Shown here one piece after another: positions 1 to 8,620 of a stretch of DNA of 64,000 bases. The position numbers and the translations under genes were made by a program. Position 1 is the stretch's first letter; each line of letters begins with the position of its first letter. The notes below the pieces were generated by a model, which did not search any database, was not told the origin of the DNA, and saw only the letters and a program-made list of their open reading frames with translations. The stretch comes from an uncultured Clostridia bacterium (GTDB lineage Bacteria > Bacillota > Clostridia > TANB77 > CAG-508): NCBI GenBank assembly GCA_946415375.1, contig CAMKSF010000001.1, positions 72,867 through 136,866 on the forward strand. Direction: 5' to 3'.

Positions 1-214
1 TTATTCTTGTATCATAAACCGAAAGTTGTACTTGTTCTAATTCTGATTTACTCTCTGTTTTTGTTTTTGCATTTATTCCTTGTTGTAGTATTCCATTATC
101 TCCTGATAACATCGATATGCTTATTCCTGCTAGAATCAATAACACAATTATCGTAATAACAAGTGCAATTAGTGTAATTCCCTTAGCTTGTGTATCTTTA
201 TTTGTTTTTTCCAT
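1..214 (-). CDS. Prepilin-like protein, N-terminal part, cut by window edge
   Basis: Only the first 71 codons are in the window; the C-terminus lies beyond base 1. The start ATG at 214 follows a strong G-rich ribosome binding site (AAGGGGGG). After a short polar leader the sequence reads G-ITLIALVITIIVLLIL, which is the class III signal and hydrophobic alpha-helix of type IV pilins and pseudopilins: a prepilin peptidase would cut after the glycine. The clostridial hallmark SGDNGILQQ follows the helix. It is probably a minor pilin or pseudopilin of a type IV pilus or type II-like secretion machine. No other pilus genes are in the window, so the system cannot be named. Confidence 0.85.
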   Translation of the reverse strand, partial: MEKTNKDTQAKGITLIALVITIIVLLILAGISISMLSGDNGILQQGINAKTKTESKSELEQVQLSVYDTRI

Positions 215-403
215 TGTATATTTCCCCCCTTGTTTTATATTAATGATAATGTATTTATAACATATATCTAGAAATTTTTCAATCTTTTTTATAATAATAA
301 GCAATAAAAAAAGAAGGCTAAGATTAATTAAAATGAATCCAATGTCAAGTACATTTAAAATCTCTTATTTCCTTTCTTTTTTATTTTCTATAATTATTAA
401 CAT

Positions 404-1111
404 TTAGTCATAATTATATGCATTTATAATTGCTTCATAATGATCAAAATCTCTTAATGAATATATCTCTTTCTGTTGTGTTTTCTTTGAATTAATATCA
501 TAAAATCCTTCGGTTTCTATGTCTATAATTTTATTATCTTTATCATAAAAAATCATTTGGATATAGCAATTTTCTATCTTTAATTCTGATTTATTTTCTA
601 CCTTACAATAATAATCTTTGTTTTTCTTAACAATATCTGTCTTTATGTAGTCTGACATATCTTTATATTTTTCGTTTACATCAGATGGCATTATAATTAT
701 CTCATGTCTAGTTGTTTTCGCTGGAATAAGGCCCAAATCAACAAACTGAATGTTTCTAGGTGTAATTGTTCCATATATATCTTCTTTTTCTATATAAATC
801 ACTTTATCATTTTCATAGTAAATAACATATACATCCACATCATTAAAGAAATAGTCTGATTTATTACGTATTTTTACATATAATCTATTTGTTTTTATTT
901 CTTCATATGAAAAACAATCTTTATATTCAATTTTTTTATTTAATCTTTCATATTCATATTCATTCATATTACTATAAAATGAACTTCTTTCTCCCTCATT
1001 TTTGCTTGTAATTATTTCCTCATGAATAAATCTATCTTTAAGATTATATACAATAAAACCTGTTATTACTATTGCTATTATTATAGAAATTACAATAAAT
1101 ACCTTTTTCAT
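404..1111 (-). CDS. Membrane-anchored protein with two FxLYD-like beta domains
   Basis: A 235-residue protein with one N-terminal transmembrane helix (about residues 4-23) and an extracytoplasmic remainder. The outer part has two similar halves, one containing VKIRNKSDYFFND and the other CKVENKSELKIEN, each followed by a run of beta-strand-like sequence and a K-T or K-K-T turn. This resembles the FxLYD type of small immunoglobulin-like domain found in pairs in Firmicutes surface proteins; the match is from memory of the pattern, not a search. It starts 7 bases after the hrcA stop behind GAAGGAAT, so it is probably cotranscribed with hrcA. The function is unknown. Confidence 0.7.
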   Translation of the reverse strand: MKKVFIVISIIIAIVITGFIVYNLKDRFIHEEIITSKNEGERSSFYSNMNEYEYERLNKKIEYKDCFSYEEIKTNRLYVKIRNKSDYFFNDVDVYVIYYENDKVIYIEKEDIYGTITPRNIQFVDLGLIPAKTTRHEIIIMPSDVNEKYKDMSDYIKTDIVKKNKDYYCKVENKSELKIENCYIQMIFYDKDNKIIDIETEGFYDINSKKTQQKEIYSLRDFDHYEAIINAYNYD

Positions 1112-1118
1112 ATATTAA

Positions 1119-2123
1119 TTATTCCTTCTCATTCAACTTTTTACTAATATATTTCATAATAGAAATAACCTTTGCATAATCCATTCTCTTTGGTCCAATA
1201 ATTCCAATTGTTCCCATATCTTTATTATCAACTTTATGTTTAAATGTAACAACACTAAAATCTTTAAGTTCTTCTTTTTCGTTTTCTTCACCAATATATA
1301 TGTTAATATCCTCTGCAAATCCAGAATTTAACATATCTGCCATAAGCTCTTTTGTGTCTATAATACTCATAAAGTTTTTGGCAACATCTAGGCTATTAAA
1401 TTCAGGTAAATCAAGCTCTCTTCTTGCACCTTCTAAATAAATCTTTTCTTCTTCAAAAAGTACCTTTTTAATTTGCTCTATAATTGGCTTTATTACTTTT
1501 ACAGAACCTTTCATTTCTTTATATAGATATTCTTCCAATGGTCCGTCTATTTTTTCTATTGGTTGATCTTTTAGTTTATTATTAAACATATAATTTAATG
1601 TTTCTACCTGTTTTTCTGAAATGTCTTCATCAAATTTTATTATTGTTTCTTTAACCATTCCTGTATCTGTCATTATTATTGCAAGCACCATTCTACTACC
1701 TAATAAAACAAATTTAATCTCTTTTATAATTTGTTCTGTTGCTTTTGGTCCAATTGTAACTGCTGTATAATGTGTCATTTCAGAAATTGTTGTAGCTGTA
1801 ATTTTTGTCAAATCCTCTATTTCATGTACTTTTGTTTCTAGCTTTTCACTTATATATTTAATCTCATCTAAACTAATTCTATCATCTTGCATTAATTCAT
1901 CTACATAGAACCTATATCCTTTTGCTGATGGCACTCTTCCACTTGAAGTATGAACCTTATCTAAAAATCCACCTTTTTCCAAATCTGCCATTTCGTTCCT
2001 AATTGTTGCACTACTACAATTTAGATCATATTTATTCATTATAGAATTTGAACTTACAGGCTCAGCAGAATTGATATATTCTTCTACAATTGCTTGTAAT
2101 ACTTTTCTTTTTCTTTCATCCAT
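1119..2123 (-). CDS. hrcA: Heat-inducible transcription repressor HrcA
   Basis: The 334-residue length is normal for HrcA. The N-terminal winged helix contains the family motif SSATIRNEMADLE followed by the wing HTSSGRVPSAKGYRFYVDEL; the middle and C-terminal part is the GAF-like dimerisation domain. HrcA represses class I heat-shock genes (groE, dnaK) by binding the CIRCE element and senses GroEL availability. Here it is not followed by grpE-dnaK-dnaJ as in many Firmicutes but by an unknown membrane protein, and it diverges from a Clp ATPase gene. I see no CIRCE inverted repeat upstream, so autoregulation through CIRCE is not supported by this sequence. Confidence 0.95.
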   Translation of the reverse strand: MDERKRKVLQAIVEEYINSAEPVSSNSIMNKYDLNCSSATIRNEMADLEKGGFLDKVHTSSGRVPSAKGYRFYVDELMQDDRISLDEIKYISEKLETKVHEIEDLTKITATTISEMTHYTAVTIGPKATEQIIKEIKFVLLGSRMVLAIIMTDTGMVKETIIKFDEDISEKQVETLNYMFNNKLKDQPIEKIDGPLEEYLYKEMKGSVKVIKPIIEQIKKVLFEEEKIYLEGARRELDLPEFNSLDVAKNFMSIIDTKELMADMLNSGFAEDINIYIGEENEKEELKDFSVVTFKHKVDNKDMGTIGIIGPKRMDYAKVISIMKYISKKLNEKE

Positions 2124-2171
2124 TATATTAACACTTTCCTTTCAAAAATCTCTCATAATCTACTAATATAT

Positions 2172-2200
2172 ATTTTACTATTTATTTTTAGCAAAGTCAA
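2172..2200 (-). promoter_or_regulatory. Sigma-A promoter for hrcA
   Basis: On the minus strand there is a -35 TTGACT (2195-2200), a 17-base spacer and a -10 TAAAAT (2172-2177), placed about 50 bases before the hrcA start. The -35 box lies in the left arm (CAAAGTCAAG, plus-strand 2192-2201 region) of an inverted repeat whose right arm is the -35 box of the divergent clpE promoter. Confidence 0.75.
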
Positions 2201-2231
2201 GAACAATTTGCTAAAATTTTAATAAAATGCC

Positions 2232-2260
2232 TTGACTTTGGCTTAATTTTATTGTATGAT
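2232..2260 (+). promoter_or_regulatory. Sigma-A promoter for clpE
   Basis: There is a -35 TTGACT (2232-2237), an exact 17-base spacer and a -10 TATGAT (2255-2260). Transcription from here would give a leader of about 205 bases before the clpE start codon. The -35 element is in CTTGACTTTG, the exact inverse of CAAAGTCAAG over the hrcA -35, so one dimeric regulator could contact both promoters. Confidence 0.75.
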
Positions 2261-2375
2261 ATAAGATAAGTTATTTTGCCACATGTGCAGATTGCTTCGC
2301 AATCGCACTAATCAATGTAACTTAACCTTGTTGCTTCGAAAAAATCTGGCGATTTTTCCTATGCAATAAGATAAG
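2261..2375 (+). repeat. Direct repeat ATAAGATAAG flanking a structured leader segment
   Basis: The ten bases ATAAGATAAG occur at 2261-2270 and again at 2366-2375. Between them lie two hairpins of the clpE leader RNA. The first is GTGC-(A bulge)-GATTGC, loop TTC, GCAATC-GCAC (2285-2308). The second is AAAAATC, loop TGGC, GATTTTT (2340-2357). The flanking duplication could be a target-site duplication of a small inserted element or simply repeated leader sequence. No U run follows either hairpin, so they are not obvious terminators. Confidence 0.5.
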
Positions 2376-2473
2376 CATTTAGTAGAAAATGCATAAAATA
2401 AGCAAAAGCAAAGAATTATTTGTTTTTGGTATTTATTATTAAAACTAATAAAAAAGAAATGAGGAACAATAAT

Positions 2474-4870
2474 ATGTTATGTAATATATGTAAAAAAAAT
2501 CCTGCAGTTATTTTTTCTAGTAAGGAAGAAAATGGTAATAGGATTATGGAAGGACTATGCATACCTTGTGCAAAAAAGCTAGGAATTAATACAGATGAAA
2601 TTATCAAAGCTCAAAATGATGCACAAGCTAAAAATCTAAATACAGGACTTGAAGGTTTATTCAAAAACCTTGCAGAAAGTTTAGGCAATATTGATGGTAT
2701 AGAATTTGATGCAATGGCTTTTCCAGATATGGGAAATATTAAGTTTAATGGTAATCAAGATTCAGACGAAGATGATGATGAAGAAGATGATGATGAAAAC
2801 AATCAAAAACCACCTATTTTTGCAGGAGCCATTCCGCTGGGTTCAATATTTGGAAACCTAAATAATTTCAAACAAAATAATGGTCAAGATGAAACTTCAA
2901 GTGGTTCAAACGTAAAGAAAAAAGTTAAACCTGAAAAGAAAAAATCTGCAAATAAAAGAAAAAAATATCTTGATACTTTTGGAACAAATTTAACTTTAAA
3001 AGCAAAAAATGGTGAATTAGACATGGTTGTTGGTCGTGACAAAGAACTTCAAAGAGTTATTCAAATTTTAAATAGACGTACAAAAAATAATCCATGTTTA
3101 ATTGGAGAACCCGGTGTTGGGAAAACAGCAATTGCCCAAGGTTTAGCAATAAAAATTGCAAATCAAAAAGTTCCTGTTAAGCTTTTAGGTAAAGAAGTAT
3201 ATCTATTAGACATGACTGCAGTTCTTGCTGGAACACAATTTAGAGGTCAATTTGAATCTAGAATGAAAGGAATCATCGAAGAATGTATTCATTATGGAAA
3301 TATTATTCTTGTAATTGATGAGGTTCACTCTATTATAGGTGCAGGTGCCGGCGGAGAAAATGATTCTATGAATGCAGCAAATATTTTAAAACCAGCACTA
3401 GCAAATGGTCAAATTCAATTAATCGGTACAACTACAATAAAAGAATATCGTAAATATATAGAAAAAGATTCTGCTTTAGAACGTAGATTTCAACAAGTTA
3501 TGGTTGATGAGCCATCAACAGATGATTCAATAGATATTTTAAAAGGAATAAAAAAATACTATGAAGATTATCATAAAGTTAAAATTTCTAATGAAGTAAT
3601 TAAGCAAACAGTTATTATGTCTGAAAAGTACATACATGATAGATATTTACCAGATAAAGCAATAGATATTTTGGATGAAGCATGTTCTAGAATAAATTTA
3701 GAAAATGTTGATTTATTTAGACTTGAGGTTTTAAAAAACAAATTAAAAGAAATTCAAGAGCAAAAAGAAGATGCTGCAAATGCAGATTCTACAGAAGATT
3801 ATCAAAAAGCTGCTCAACTTAAGACTGAAGAGTGTAAATTAATAGAAGATATCGACAGAATTAACTCTACAATGAAAATTAAGAGTTTAACTGTTCAAGA
3901 TATTGCAGGTGTAATTGAAAGCTGGACAAAAATACCTGTTAAAAAAATTACCGAAAAAGAAACTCAAAAATTATTAAACCTAGAAGAAAATCTTCATAAG
4001 AGAATTATTGGTCAAGAAGATGCCGTTTCTGCAGTATCACGTGCAATTAGAAGAAATCGTGCAGGTTTAAAAAGCACTCAAAGGCCTCCTTCATTTATAT
4101 TTGTAGGTCCTACAGGTGTTGGTAAAACAGAACTTGCAAAAAGTTTAGCTTATGAAATGTTTGGAACAGAAGAATCAATTATTAGAATTGATATGTCAGA
4201 ATACATGGAAAGTAACTCAACAGCTAAACTAATAGGTGCACCTCCAGGATATGTTGGTTATGATGATGCAGGTCAGCTTACAGAAAAGGTTAAACGTAAA
4301 CCTTATTCAATTATTCTTTTAGATGAAATCGAAAAAGCTCATCCAGATGTATTTAATTTATTACTTCAAATTCTTGATGATGGAAGGCTTACAGATAGCC
4401 AAGGAAATACAGTCAGCTTCCAAAATACAATTATTATTATGACCTCTAATGCTGGTTCAAATTTAAATAATAATTCTATTGGTTTTGGAAATGAAACTAT
4501 TGATAAAGGAAAAATTGAAGATAGATTAAAAGATACATTTAGACCTGAATTTTTAAACAGAGTTGATGAAATCATTGTATTTAATTCTTTGACAAAAGAA
4601 CAATTATTGCAAATTGTTGATTTAATGCTAAATGATACTAAAAAAGTATTACTTGAAAAAGATATTACAATGGAAGTTTCAGCTGAAGCTAAAGAATTCA
4701 TTTTAGAAAAAGGAACTAATTTAAAATTCGGAGCTCGTCCTCTACGTCGTGCTATTCAAAGATATGTTGAAGATGATATTTCTGAAAAGATATTACGTGG
4801 AGAAATAAAAAACGGGCAATCAATAACAATTAATCTTATAAATGATAAATTAGATATTGTTGCAAAATAA
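2474..4870 (+). CDS. clpE: ClpE-like ATP-dependent unfoldase (Clp/Hsp100, two AAA+ modules)
   Basis: I choose the ATG at 2474 (798 residues), because it follows GAGGA at the right distance and gives the zinc-finger N-terminus; upstream in-frame codons lack support. Cys3, Cys6, Cys29 and Cys32 form the N-terminal zinc ribbon typical of ClpE. A very acidic linker (about 96-110) and a lysine-rich stretch replace the double Clp-N domain of ClpC. D1 has GEPGVGKT (211-218) and D2 has GPTGVGKT (about 544-551), with a UVR-like coiled segment near 440-475 between them. The protein should unfold substrates for ClpP in stress. Divergence from hrcA supports a heat-stress role. ClpC-like annotation is the alternative. 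Confidence 0.9.
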   Translation: MLCNICKKNPAVIFSSKEENGNRIMEGLCIPCAKKLGINTDEIIKAQNDAQAKNLNTGLEGLFKNLAESLGNIDGIEFDAMAFPDMGNIKFNGNQDSDEDDDEEDDDENNQKPPIFAGAIPLGSIFGNLNNFKQNNGQDETSSGSNVKKKVKPEKKKSANKRKKYLDTFGTNLTLKAKNGELDMVVGRDKELQRVIQILNRRTKNNPCLIGEPGVGKTAIAQGLAIKIANQKVPVKLLGKEVYLLDMTAVLAGTQFRGQFESRMKGIIEECIHYGNIILVIDEVHSIIGAGAGGENDSMNAANILKPALANGQIQLIGTTTIKEYRKYIEKDSALERRFQQVMVDEPSTDDSIDILKGIKKYYEDYHKVKISNEVIKQTVIMSEKYIHDRYLPDKAIDILDEACSRINLENVDLFRLEVLKNKLKEIQEQKEDAANADSTEDYQKAAQLKTEECKLIEDIDRINSTMKIKSLTVQDIAGVIESWTKIPVKKITEKETQKLLNLEENLHKRIIGQEDAVSAVSRAIRRNRAGLKSTQRPPSFIFVGPTGVGKTELAKSLAYEMFGTEESIIRIDMSEYMESNSTAKLIGAPPGYVGYDDAGQLTEKVKRKPYSIILLDEIEKAHPDVFNLLLQILDDGRLTDSQGNTVSFQNTIIIMTSNAGSNLNNNSIGFGNETIDKGKIEDRLKDTFRPEFLNRVDEIIVFNSLTKEQLLQIVDLMLNDTKKVLLEKDITMEVSAEAKEFILEKGTNLKFGARPLRRAIQRYVEDDISEKILRGEIKNGQSITINLINDKLDIVAK

Positions 4871-4882
4871 ATGCTTATATAA

Positions 4883-4930
4883 AAAACTAGATATTTATGA
4901 TTTTATTCATATAATATCTAGTTTTATTTT
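4883..4930. terminator. Bidirectional terminator between clpE and the transketolase gene
   Basis: A 12-base stem AAAACTAGATAT (4883-4894) pairs with ATATCTAGTTTT (4914-4925). There are A and T tracts on the two sides, so it can end transcription from both convergent genes. Confidence 0.85.
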
Positions 4931-5739
4931 TAATTTAATTCTTTCATTGCTTGTATATATTCTTCTTCGTTTGGAGCTTTTCCATGCCATTCTGCTTTAT
5001 TTTCCATAAAAGACACTCCTTTACCTTTTATAGTTTTTGCAATAATACATGTTGGCTTGTCTTTAGTCTGTTTAGCACTTTCAAAAGCACTTATTATTTC
5101 TTCTATATTGTTTCCATTTATATTTAATACATTAAATCCAAAGCTTTTAAATTTTTCGTTAATCGGATAAGAGCTCATTACTTCTTCTATTGTTCCGTCT
5201 ATTTGTAAATTATTATTATCTACTATTACACAAAGATTATCTAATTTGTATTTATTAGCTGTCATTGCAGCTTCCCAAACTTGTCCTTCTTCTATTTCTC
5301 CATCTCCTAGAATCACATAAACTCTATAATCTTTATTATCCATTTTTGCAGAAATTGCCATACCATTTGCTACAGATAAGCCTTGTCCTAATGAACCAGA
5401 TGTCATATCAACACCTTGTACTTTATTTAAATCAGGATGGCCTTGCAAATTACTATCTATTTTTCTAAAAGATTTTAATGTCTCTTTACTAAAAAATCCT
5501 CTTTCTGCAAGTGCCGCATATAAAGCTGGAGAGCAATGTCCTTTAGATAATACTACTCTGTCCCTATCTTCCCATCTTGGATTTTTTTCATCTATCCTAA
5601 GCTCATTAAAATATAACACTGCCATAATATCCGCAATTGAAAGAGAACCTCCTGGATGACCTGATTTAGCATTATACACTTCTTCTATTATGTCTTTTCT
5701 AATCTCTTTTGCTTTTTGTTTTAAATCTTCAATGTTCAT
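4930..5739 (-). CDS. Transketolase, N-terminal subunit
   Basis: The 269 residues match the N-terminal half of transketolase, which binds the thiamine diphosphate pyrophosphate through GDGEIEEGQVWEAAM and metal. The segments KSGHPGGSLSIADI and LSKGHCSPALYAAL are typical. In many Clostridia and archaea transketolase is split into N and C subunits made from adjacent genes. Here a terminator follows at once and the next gene is convergent clpE, so the C subunit must be elsewhere. The start codon overlaps the scpB stop by one base (TAATG), and its ribosome binding site lies inside scpB, suggesting translational coupling. The enzyme acts in the non-oxidative pentose phosphate pathway. Confidence 0.92.
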   Translation of the reverse strand: MNIEDLKQKAKEIRKDIIEEVYNAKSGHPGGSLSIADIMAVLYFNELRIDEKNPRWEDRDRVVLSKGHCSPALYAALAERGFFSKETLKSFRKIDSNLQGHPDLNKVQGVDMTSGSLGQGLSVANGMAISAKMDNKDYRVYVILGDGEIEEGQVWEAAMTANKYKLDNLCVIVDNNNLQIDGTIEEVMSSYPINEKFKSFGFNVLNINGNNIEEIISAFESAKQTKDKPTCIIAKTIKGKGVSFMENKAEWHGKAPNEEEYIQAMKELN

Positions 5740-6380
5740 TATACATTCTCCTCTATTTTACTTTCTTCACCTTTAATATTTTCATTAATCTCTTCATCAT
5801 TTTCTTCTTCAATCTCTTCATTGTTTTCTTCCAATTCTTCTATAACAATTTGATGATTTTCATCCATCTTATATCTTGGAAGTTCTGGCAACTCATCTAA
5901 TGAAGAATAACCAAACATTTTTAAGAACTCATCTGAAGTTTTATATGACATAGGTTTTCCGGGTAGATCAAGTTTTCCTGCCTCTTCTATTAATCCATAT
6001 TCTAATAATTTATATATTGTTGCATCTACACTTACTCCTCTTATTGCTTCAATTTCTGCTCTTGATATCTTAGGATTATATGCAATTATCGAAAGTGTTT
6101 CTAATGCAGCACTTGAAAGCTTTGGCTTATTTCTTTTATCTATAATTTGATATATATAGTCGTAGTTTTCTTTTTTGCTACATAGTTGGTATCCATTATT
6201 TAGCTTTATTAGTTCTATACCTCTTTTTGCATCTTTATATTCTTCTTGCATTTTTTCAATAATCTTTTCTATATCTTCTTTTGATATTTCTAATGCTAAT
6301 TCCATTTCTTCAATTGATACCATTCTTCCTGCTGCAAAAAGCATACTTTCTATTATTGACTCAATTTTTTCTAATTCCAT
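5739..6380 (-). CDS. scpB: Segregation and condensation protein B
   Basis: The 213-residue protein has two winged-helix domains with the family signature SSAALETLSIIAYNPKISRA and the following EAIRGVSVDATIYKL. ScpB dimerises and binds ScpA in the SMC-ScpA-ScpB condensin that compacts and separates the chromosome. ScpA usually sits immediately upstream; here the upstream gene is a serpin, so scpA is elsewhere. The C-terminal tail is a run of Glu and Asn, longer and more acidic than usual. AAGGAG precedes the ATG. Confidence 0.95.
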   Translation of the reverse strand: MELEKIESIIESMLFAAGRMVSIEEMELALEISKEDIEKIIEKMQEEYKDAKRGIELIKLNNGYQLCSKKENYDYIYQIIDKRNKPKLSSAALETLSIIAYNPKISRAEIEAIRGVSVDATIYKLLEYGLIEEAGKLDLPGKPMSYKTSDEFLKMFGYSSLDELPELPRYKMDENHQIVIEELEENNEEIEEENDEEINENIKGEESKIEENV

Positions 6381-6402
6381 ATTACTCCTTCTTTTCTAGC
6401 AA

Positions 6403-7716
6403 TTAATATCCTTTTTCATATTCTGCTCTATCATCTTCCCATTTATTTGGCTCATATACTGTACCTGTAAACCAAATTTCTTTTGTATTTTTATCTCTTA
6501 TTAAAAACATAAATGGTTTATTAATATTTATTTCTACTGGATGTTTTTCTTCTACTGGTAATGCCATATTTGCTTTCATCACAAAAGCTGTTACTGCAGC
6601 CGCTTTTACACCTTTTTCTGTAAAATCAATATTTGCTTTATGCAAAGCATCACTTACATATAAATCAGCATTTGCCATCTTTTCAAAGTTTGCTAGGCCA
6701 TTAAAAGCATCTGTTATTCCTAAATTTTGTAAATCCTCTTTTAATTTTAAATCATATTCAAATGAAAATTTAGGAATATTTACTATTACTCCATCTTTTT
6801 CCTTATCAGCAGTTTTTAGGTTCTTATCTATTTCATTCATTTTCTCAAGACTAAAACTATCCACATATTGTTTTAAGTCTTTATCTGGCATTAAAGCTAT
6901 AAATTCAAAATTTGTATTACCATATTGTTCTAAATCCATTGTTAAAGCTGTAATACTCTCATCTATATAATATGAAGTATCATTCTCTGATGTTTCTTTC
7001 GTCATTGTAGTTGCCTGCATCTCTGTTCCATCTTTTACATAAAAAGCTTTTCCGTGAGTACGATCATCATCAAATTGATTCTTCCATTCCATATCTATTG
7101 CAAGTGCATTTACTAATATCATTTCTGCACCAGTTACATTATTATCTTCAAGCATTTTTTTAATAATACCTAATGTTTTATTATCTATCCATTTATTTAT
7201 ATTGTTTGCATTTTCAAATTTATCTTGTACTATTTCAGCATTATATTGACTAGCTAATAAACTACTATACTCGGGTTTAACATTTGAGTAAAATGTGTCT
7301 TTTATAAATAAGCCATTTGCTAGTGATAAGTTTCTACCAATGTTTTGGTACTTTGTTAAACTTAAATTACTTGTTACTTTTTCTATTTGACTTAATGTAT
7401 TACCATCTGCACCTTCTTGTAACATTTTTAGTGCATATTTTATTGACAATGGACTATATATCATATTATTTTCTTTATTTTCCATTTTTAAAAAGCTAAA
7501 ATCAAAAGTGCTATTATCTAGATGTTGTACTGTCTGTGATGTAGTTGTATTTTCTGTAACTTCATTTGATGTTGCTACATTTTGATTCGCTATAATATTT
7601 TCATTTTCTTGATTACTATTTTTTAGCCATATTAAAACTCCAAATAGTATTACTATTATTATTAAAAGTATTTCTACAATTGTTATTATTTTTACTGTTC
7701 CTCTTTCGTTTTTCAT
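6403..7716 (-). CDS. Membrane-anchored serpin (serine protease inhibitor)
   Basis: The 437-residue protein has an N-terminal transmembrane helix (about residues 9-28), a Asn/Thr-rich linker and a full serpin fold from about residue 68. The breach and shutter region starts with NNMIYSPLSIKYALKML. The hinge of the reactive loop is EKGVKAAAVTAF beginning at Glu367: small residues at P15-P9 are what an inhibitory serpin needs. Counting P17 as Glu367 places the scissile bond near the Asn-Met in MKANMALP, but loop length can vary. The conserved C-terminal NKPFMFLIRD strand follows. It probably protects the cell from host or competitor serine proteases at its surface. It follows no obvious partner gene. 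Confidence 0.92.
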   Translation of the reverse strand: MKNERGTVKIITIVEILLIIIVILFGVLIWLKNSNQENENIIANQNVATSNEVTENTTTSQTVQHLDNSTFDFSFLKMENKENNMIYSPLSIKYALKMLQEGADGNTLSQIEKVTSNLSLTKYQNIGRNLSLANGLFIKDTFYSNVKPEYSSLLASQYNAEIVQDKFENANNINKWIDNKTLGIIKKMLEDNNVTGAEMILVNALAIDMEWKNQFDDDRTHGKAFYVKDGTEMQATTMTKETSENDTSYYIDESITALTMDLEQYGNTNFEFIALMPDKDLKQYVDSFSLEKMNEIDKNLKTADKEKDGVIVNIPKFSFEYDLKLKEDLQNLGITDAFNGLANFEKMANADLYVSDALHKANIDFTEKGVKAAAVTAFVMKANMALPVEEKHPVEININKPFMFLIRDKNTKEIWFTGTVYEPNKWEDDRAEYEKGY

Positions 7717-7780
7717 AACGTATCCTCCTTTTTATCTTTCATTTATAATTCTACTAAAAAAAATTAAAAAATGCAAGAGA

Positions 7781-8068
7781 TTAGTCCTGCATTTTAACAT
7801 TTTTAGATATTATATCTGTAACTTCGTGTAAATCCCCAACATTTGTTATGTCCATTCTTCTTAAGCACATCTTTAGCCATGGACATTTTTTCGTTAATTC
7901 AATAATTGTAATTAATACCTCTTTGTTTGTCATTCTATTATTAGAGCAATATACAGATCTTTGCCTATGCTCATAATCCCTATTTTTACAGAAGAACTCA
8001 TATAATTCTTCATATCCTTTTGCATATTTTTTAGCCCCAAAGTTTTTCTTTAATTCCTTAAGAATCAA
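7781..8068 (-). CDS. Small unknown protein with CxWxKxC motif (paralogue A)
   Basis: About 95 residues, soluble, with no signal peptide. The only nearby start for this frame is TTG at 8068 and there is no clear ribosome binding site, so the N-terminus is uncertain; translation may be coupled to the gene ending 30 bases upstream. The C-terminal half contains NNRMTNKEV, then KCPWLKMC and EVTDIISKN. The same order of motifs is found in the next gene upstream, so the two are diverged tandem copies. I do not recognise the family. Cys-x-Trp-x-Lys-x-Cys could bind metal or be redox active, which is only a guess. Confidence 0.55.
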   Translation of the reverse strand: MILKELKKNFGAKKYAKGYEELYEFFCKNRDYEHRQRSVYCSNNRMTNKEVLITIIELTKKCPWLKMCLRRMDITNVGDLHEVTDIISKNVKMQD

Positions 8069-8097
8069 ATCAAATGTAAATACTTTTCGGCTATAAT

Positions 8098-8400
8098 TTA
8101 TACAACATCACTCCTTCTATTTAAAAAATCCATCATATCATCAACTTCATAATCATCATACCATAACCATTCTTCTATACAATTTTTATACCAATCACAA
8201 TTCCCTAGCGCAATTATCATTCTTCCAAAACTTGCAAAATCATATCTATCGTTATTTCCAATGTATATATGTTTTCCCTCTTTTTTAGTAATATTAACTT
8301 CATTTGCCAAATTATCAATCCTTTTATACATTTCATCTAATGTGTATTTGCCATCTTCCTTTGCTTTTGCCTCATTTAATTTTATTTTCATTCTCATCAT
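8098..8400 (-). CDS. Small unknown protein with CxWxKxC motif (paralogue B)
   Basis: I start at the ATG at 8400 (100 residues, MMRMKIKL), because GAGAGG stands nine bases before it; a TTG 54 bases upstream has no such site. The protein is charged and soluble. Residues IYIGNND are followed by NCDWYKNC and EVDDMMDFLNRR, matching the motif order of the downstream neighbour. The pair was probably produced by an old duplication and is likely cotranscribed. The function is unknown. Confidence 0.65.
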   Translation of the reverse strand: MMRMKIKLNEAKAKEDGKYTLDEMYKRIDNLANEVNITKKEGKHIYIGNNDRYDFASFGRMIIALGNCDWYKNCIEEWLWYDDYEVDDMMDFLNRRSDVV

Positions 8401-8620
8401 AATCTTGTACCTCTCTTTCAAATTACTATTATTGTTTTGTGTTAATGAATTCAAATCTTAATTTTTCATATTCTATATATAACTAAAAGTTAGACCATTA
8501 ACTTCTATTTATCTTTAATTATACATTTTTTAATGTCTTTTTAGATGGTTAAATATTTATAGAAACTAATGCCTTGATAAAAAAATATATTAGAATTCAA
8601 TATAAATATATTAAACCATA

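Noticed and set aside
2420-2473. Upstream in-frame start for the ClpE-like gene
   Set aside because: The 18 extra residues lack a ribosome binding site, while the ATG at 2474 has GAGGA and gives the zinc-finger start of ClpE.
2124-2473. CIRCE element upstream of hrcA or clpE
   Set aside because: No TTAGCACTC-N9-GAGTGCTAA pattern is present; the inverted repeat seen is only a mirror pair of -35 boxes.
7781-8400. Toxin-antitoxin pair
   Set aside because: The two proteins are homologous copies and neither has a DNA-binding or known toxin motif.
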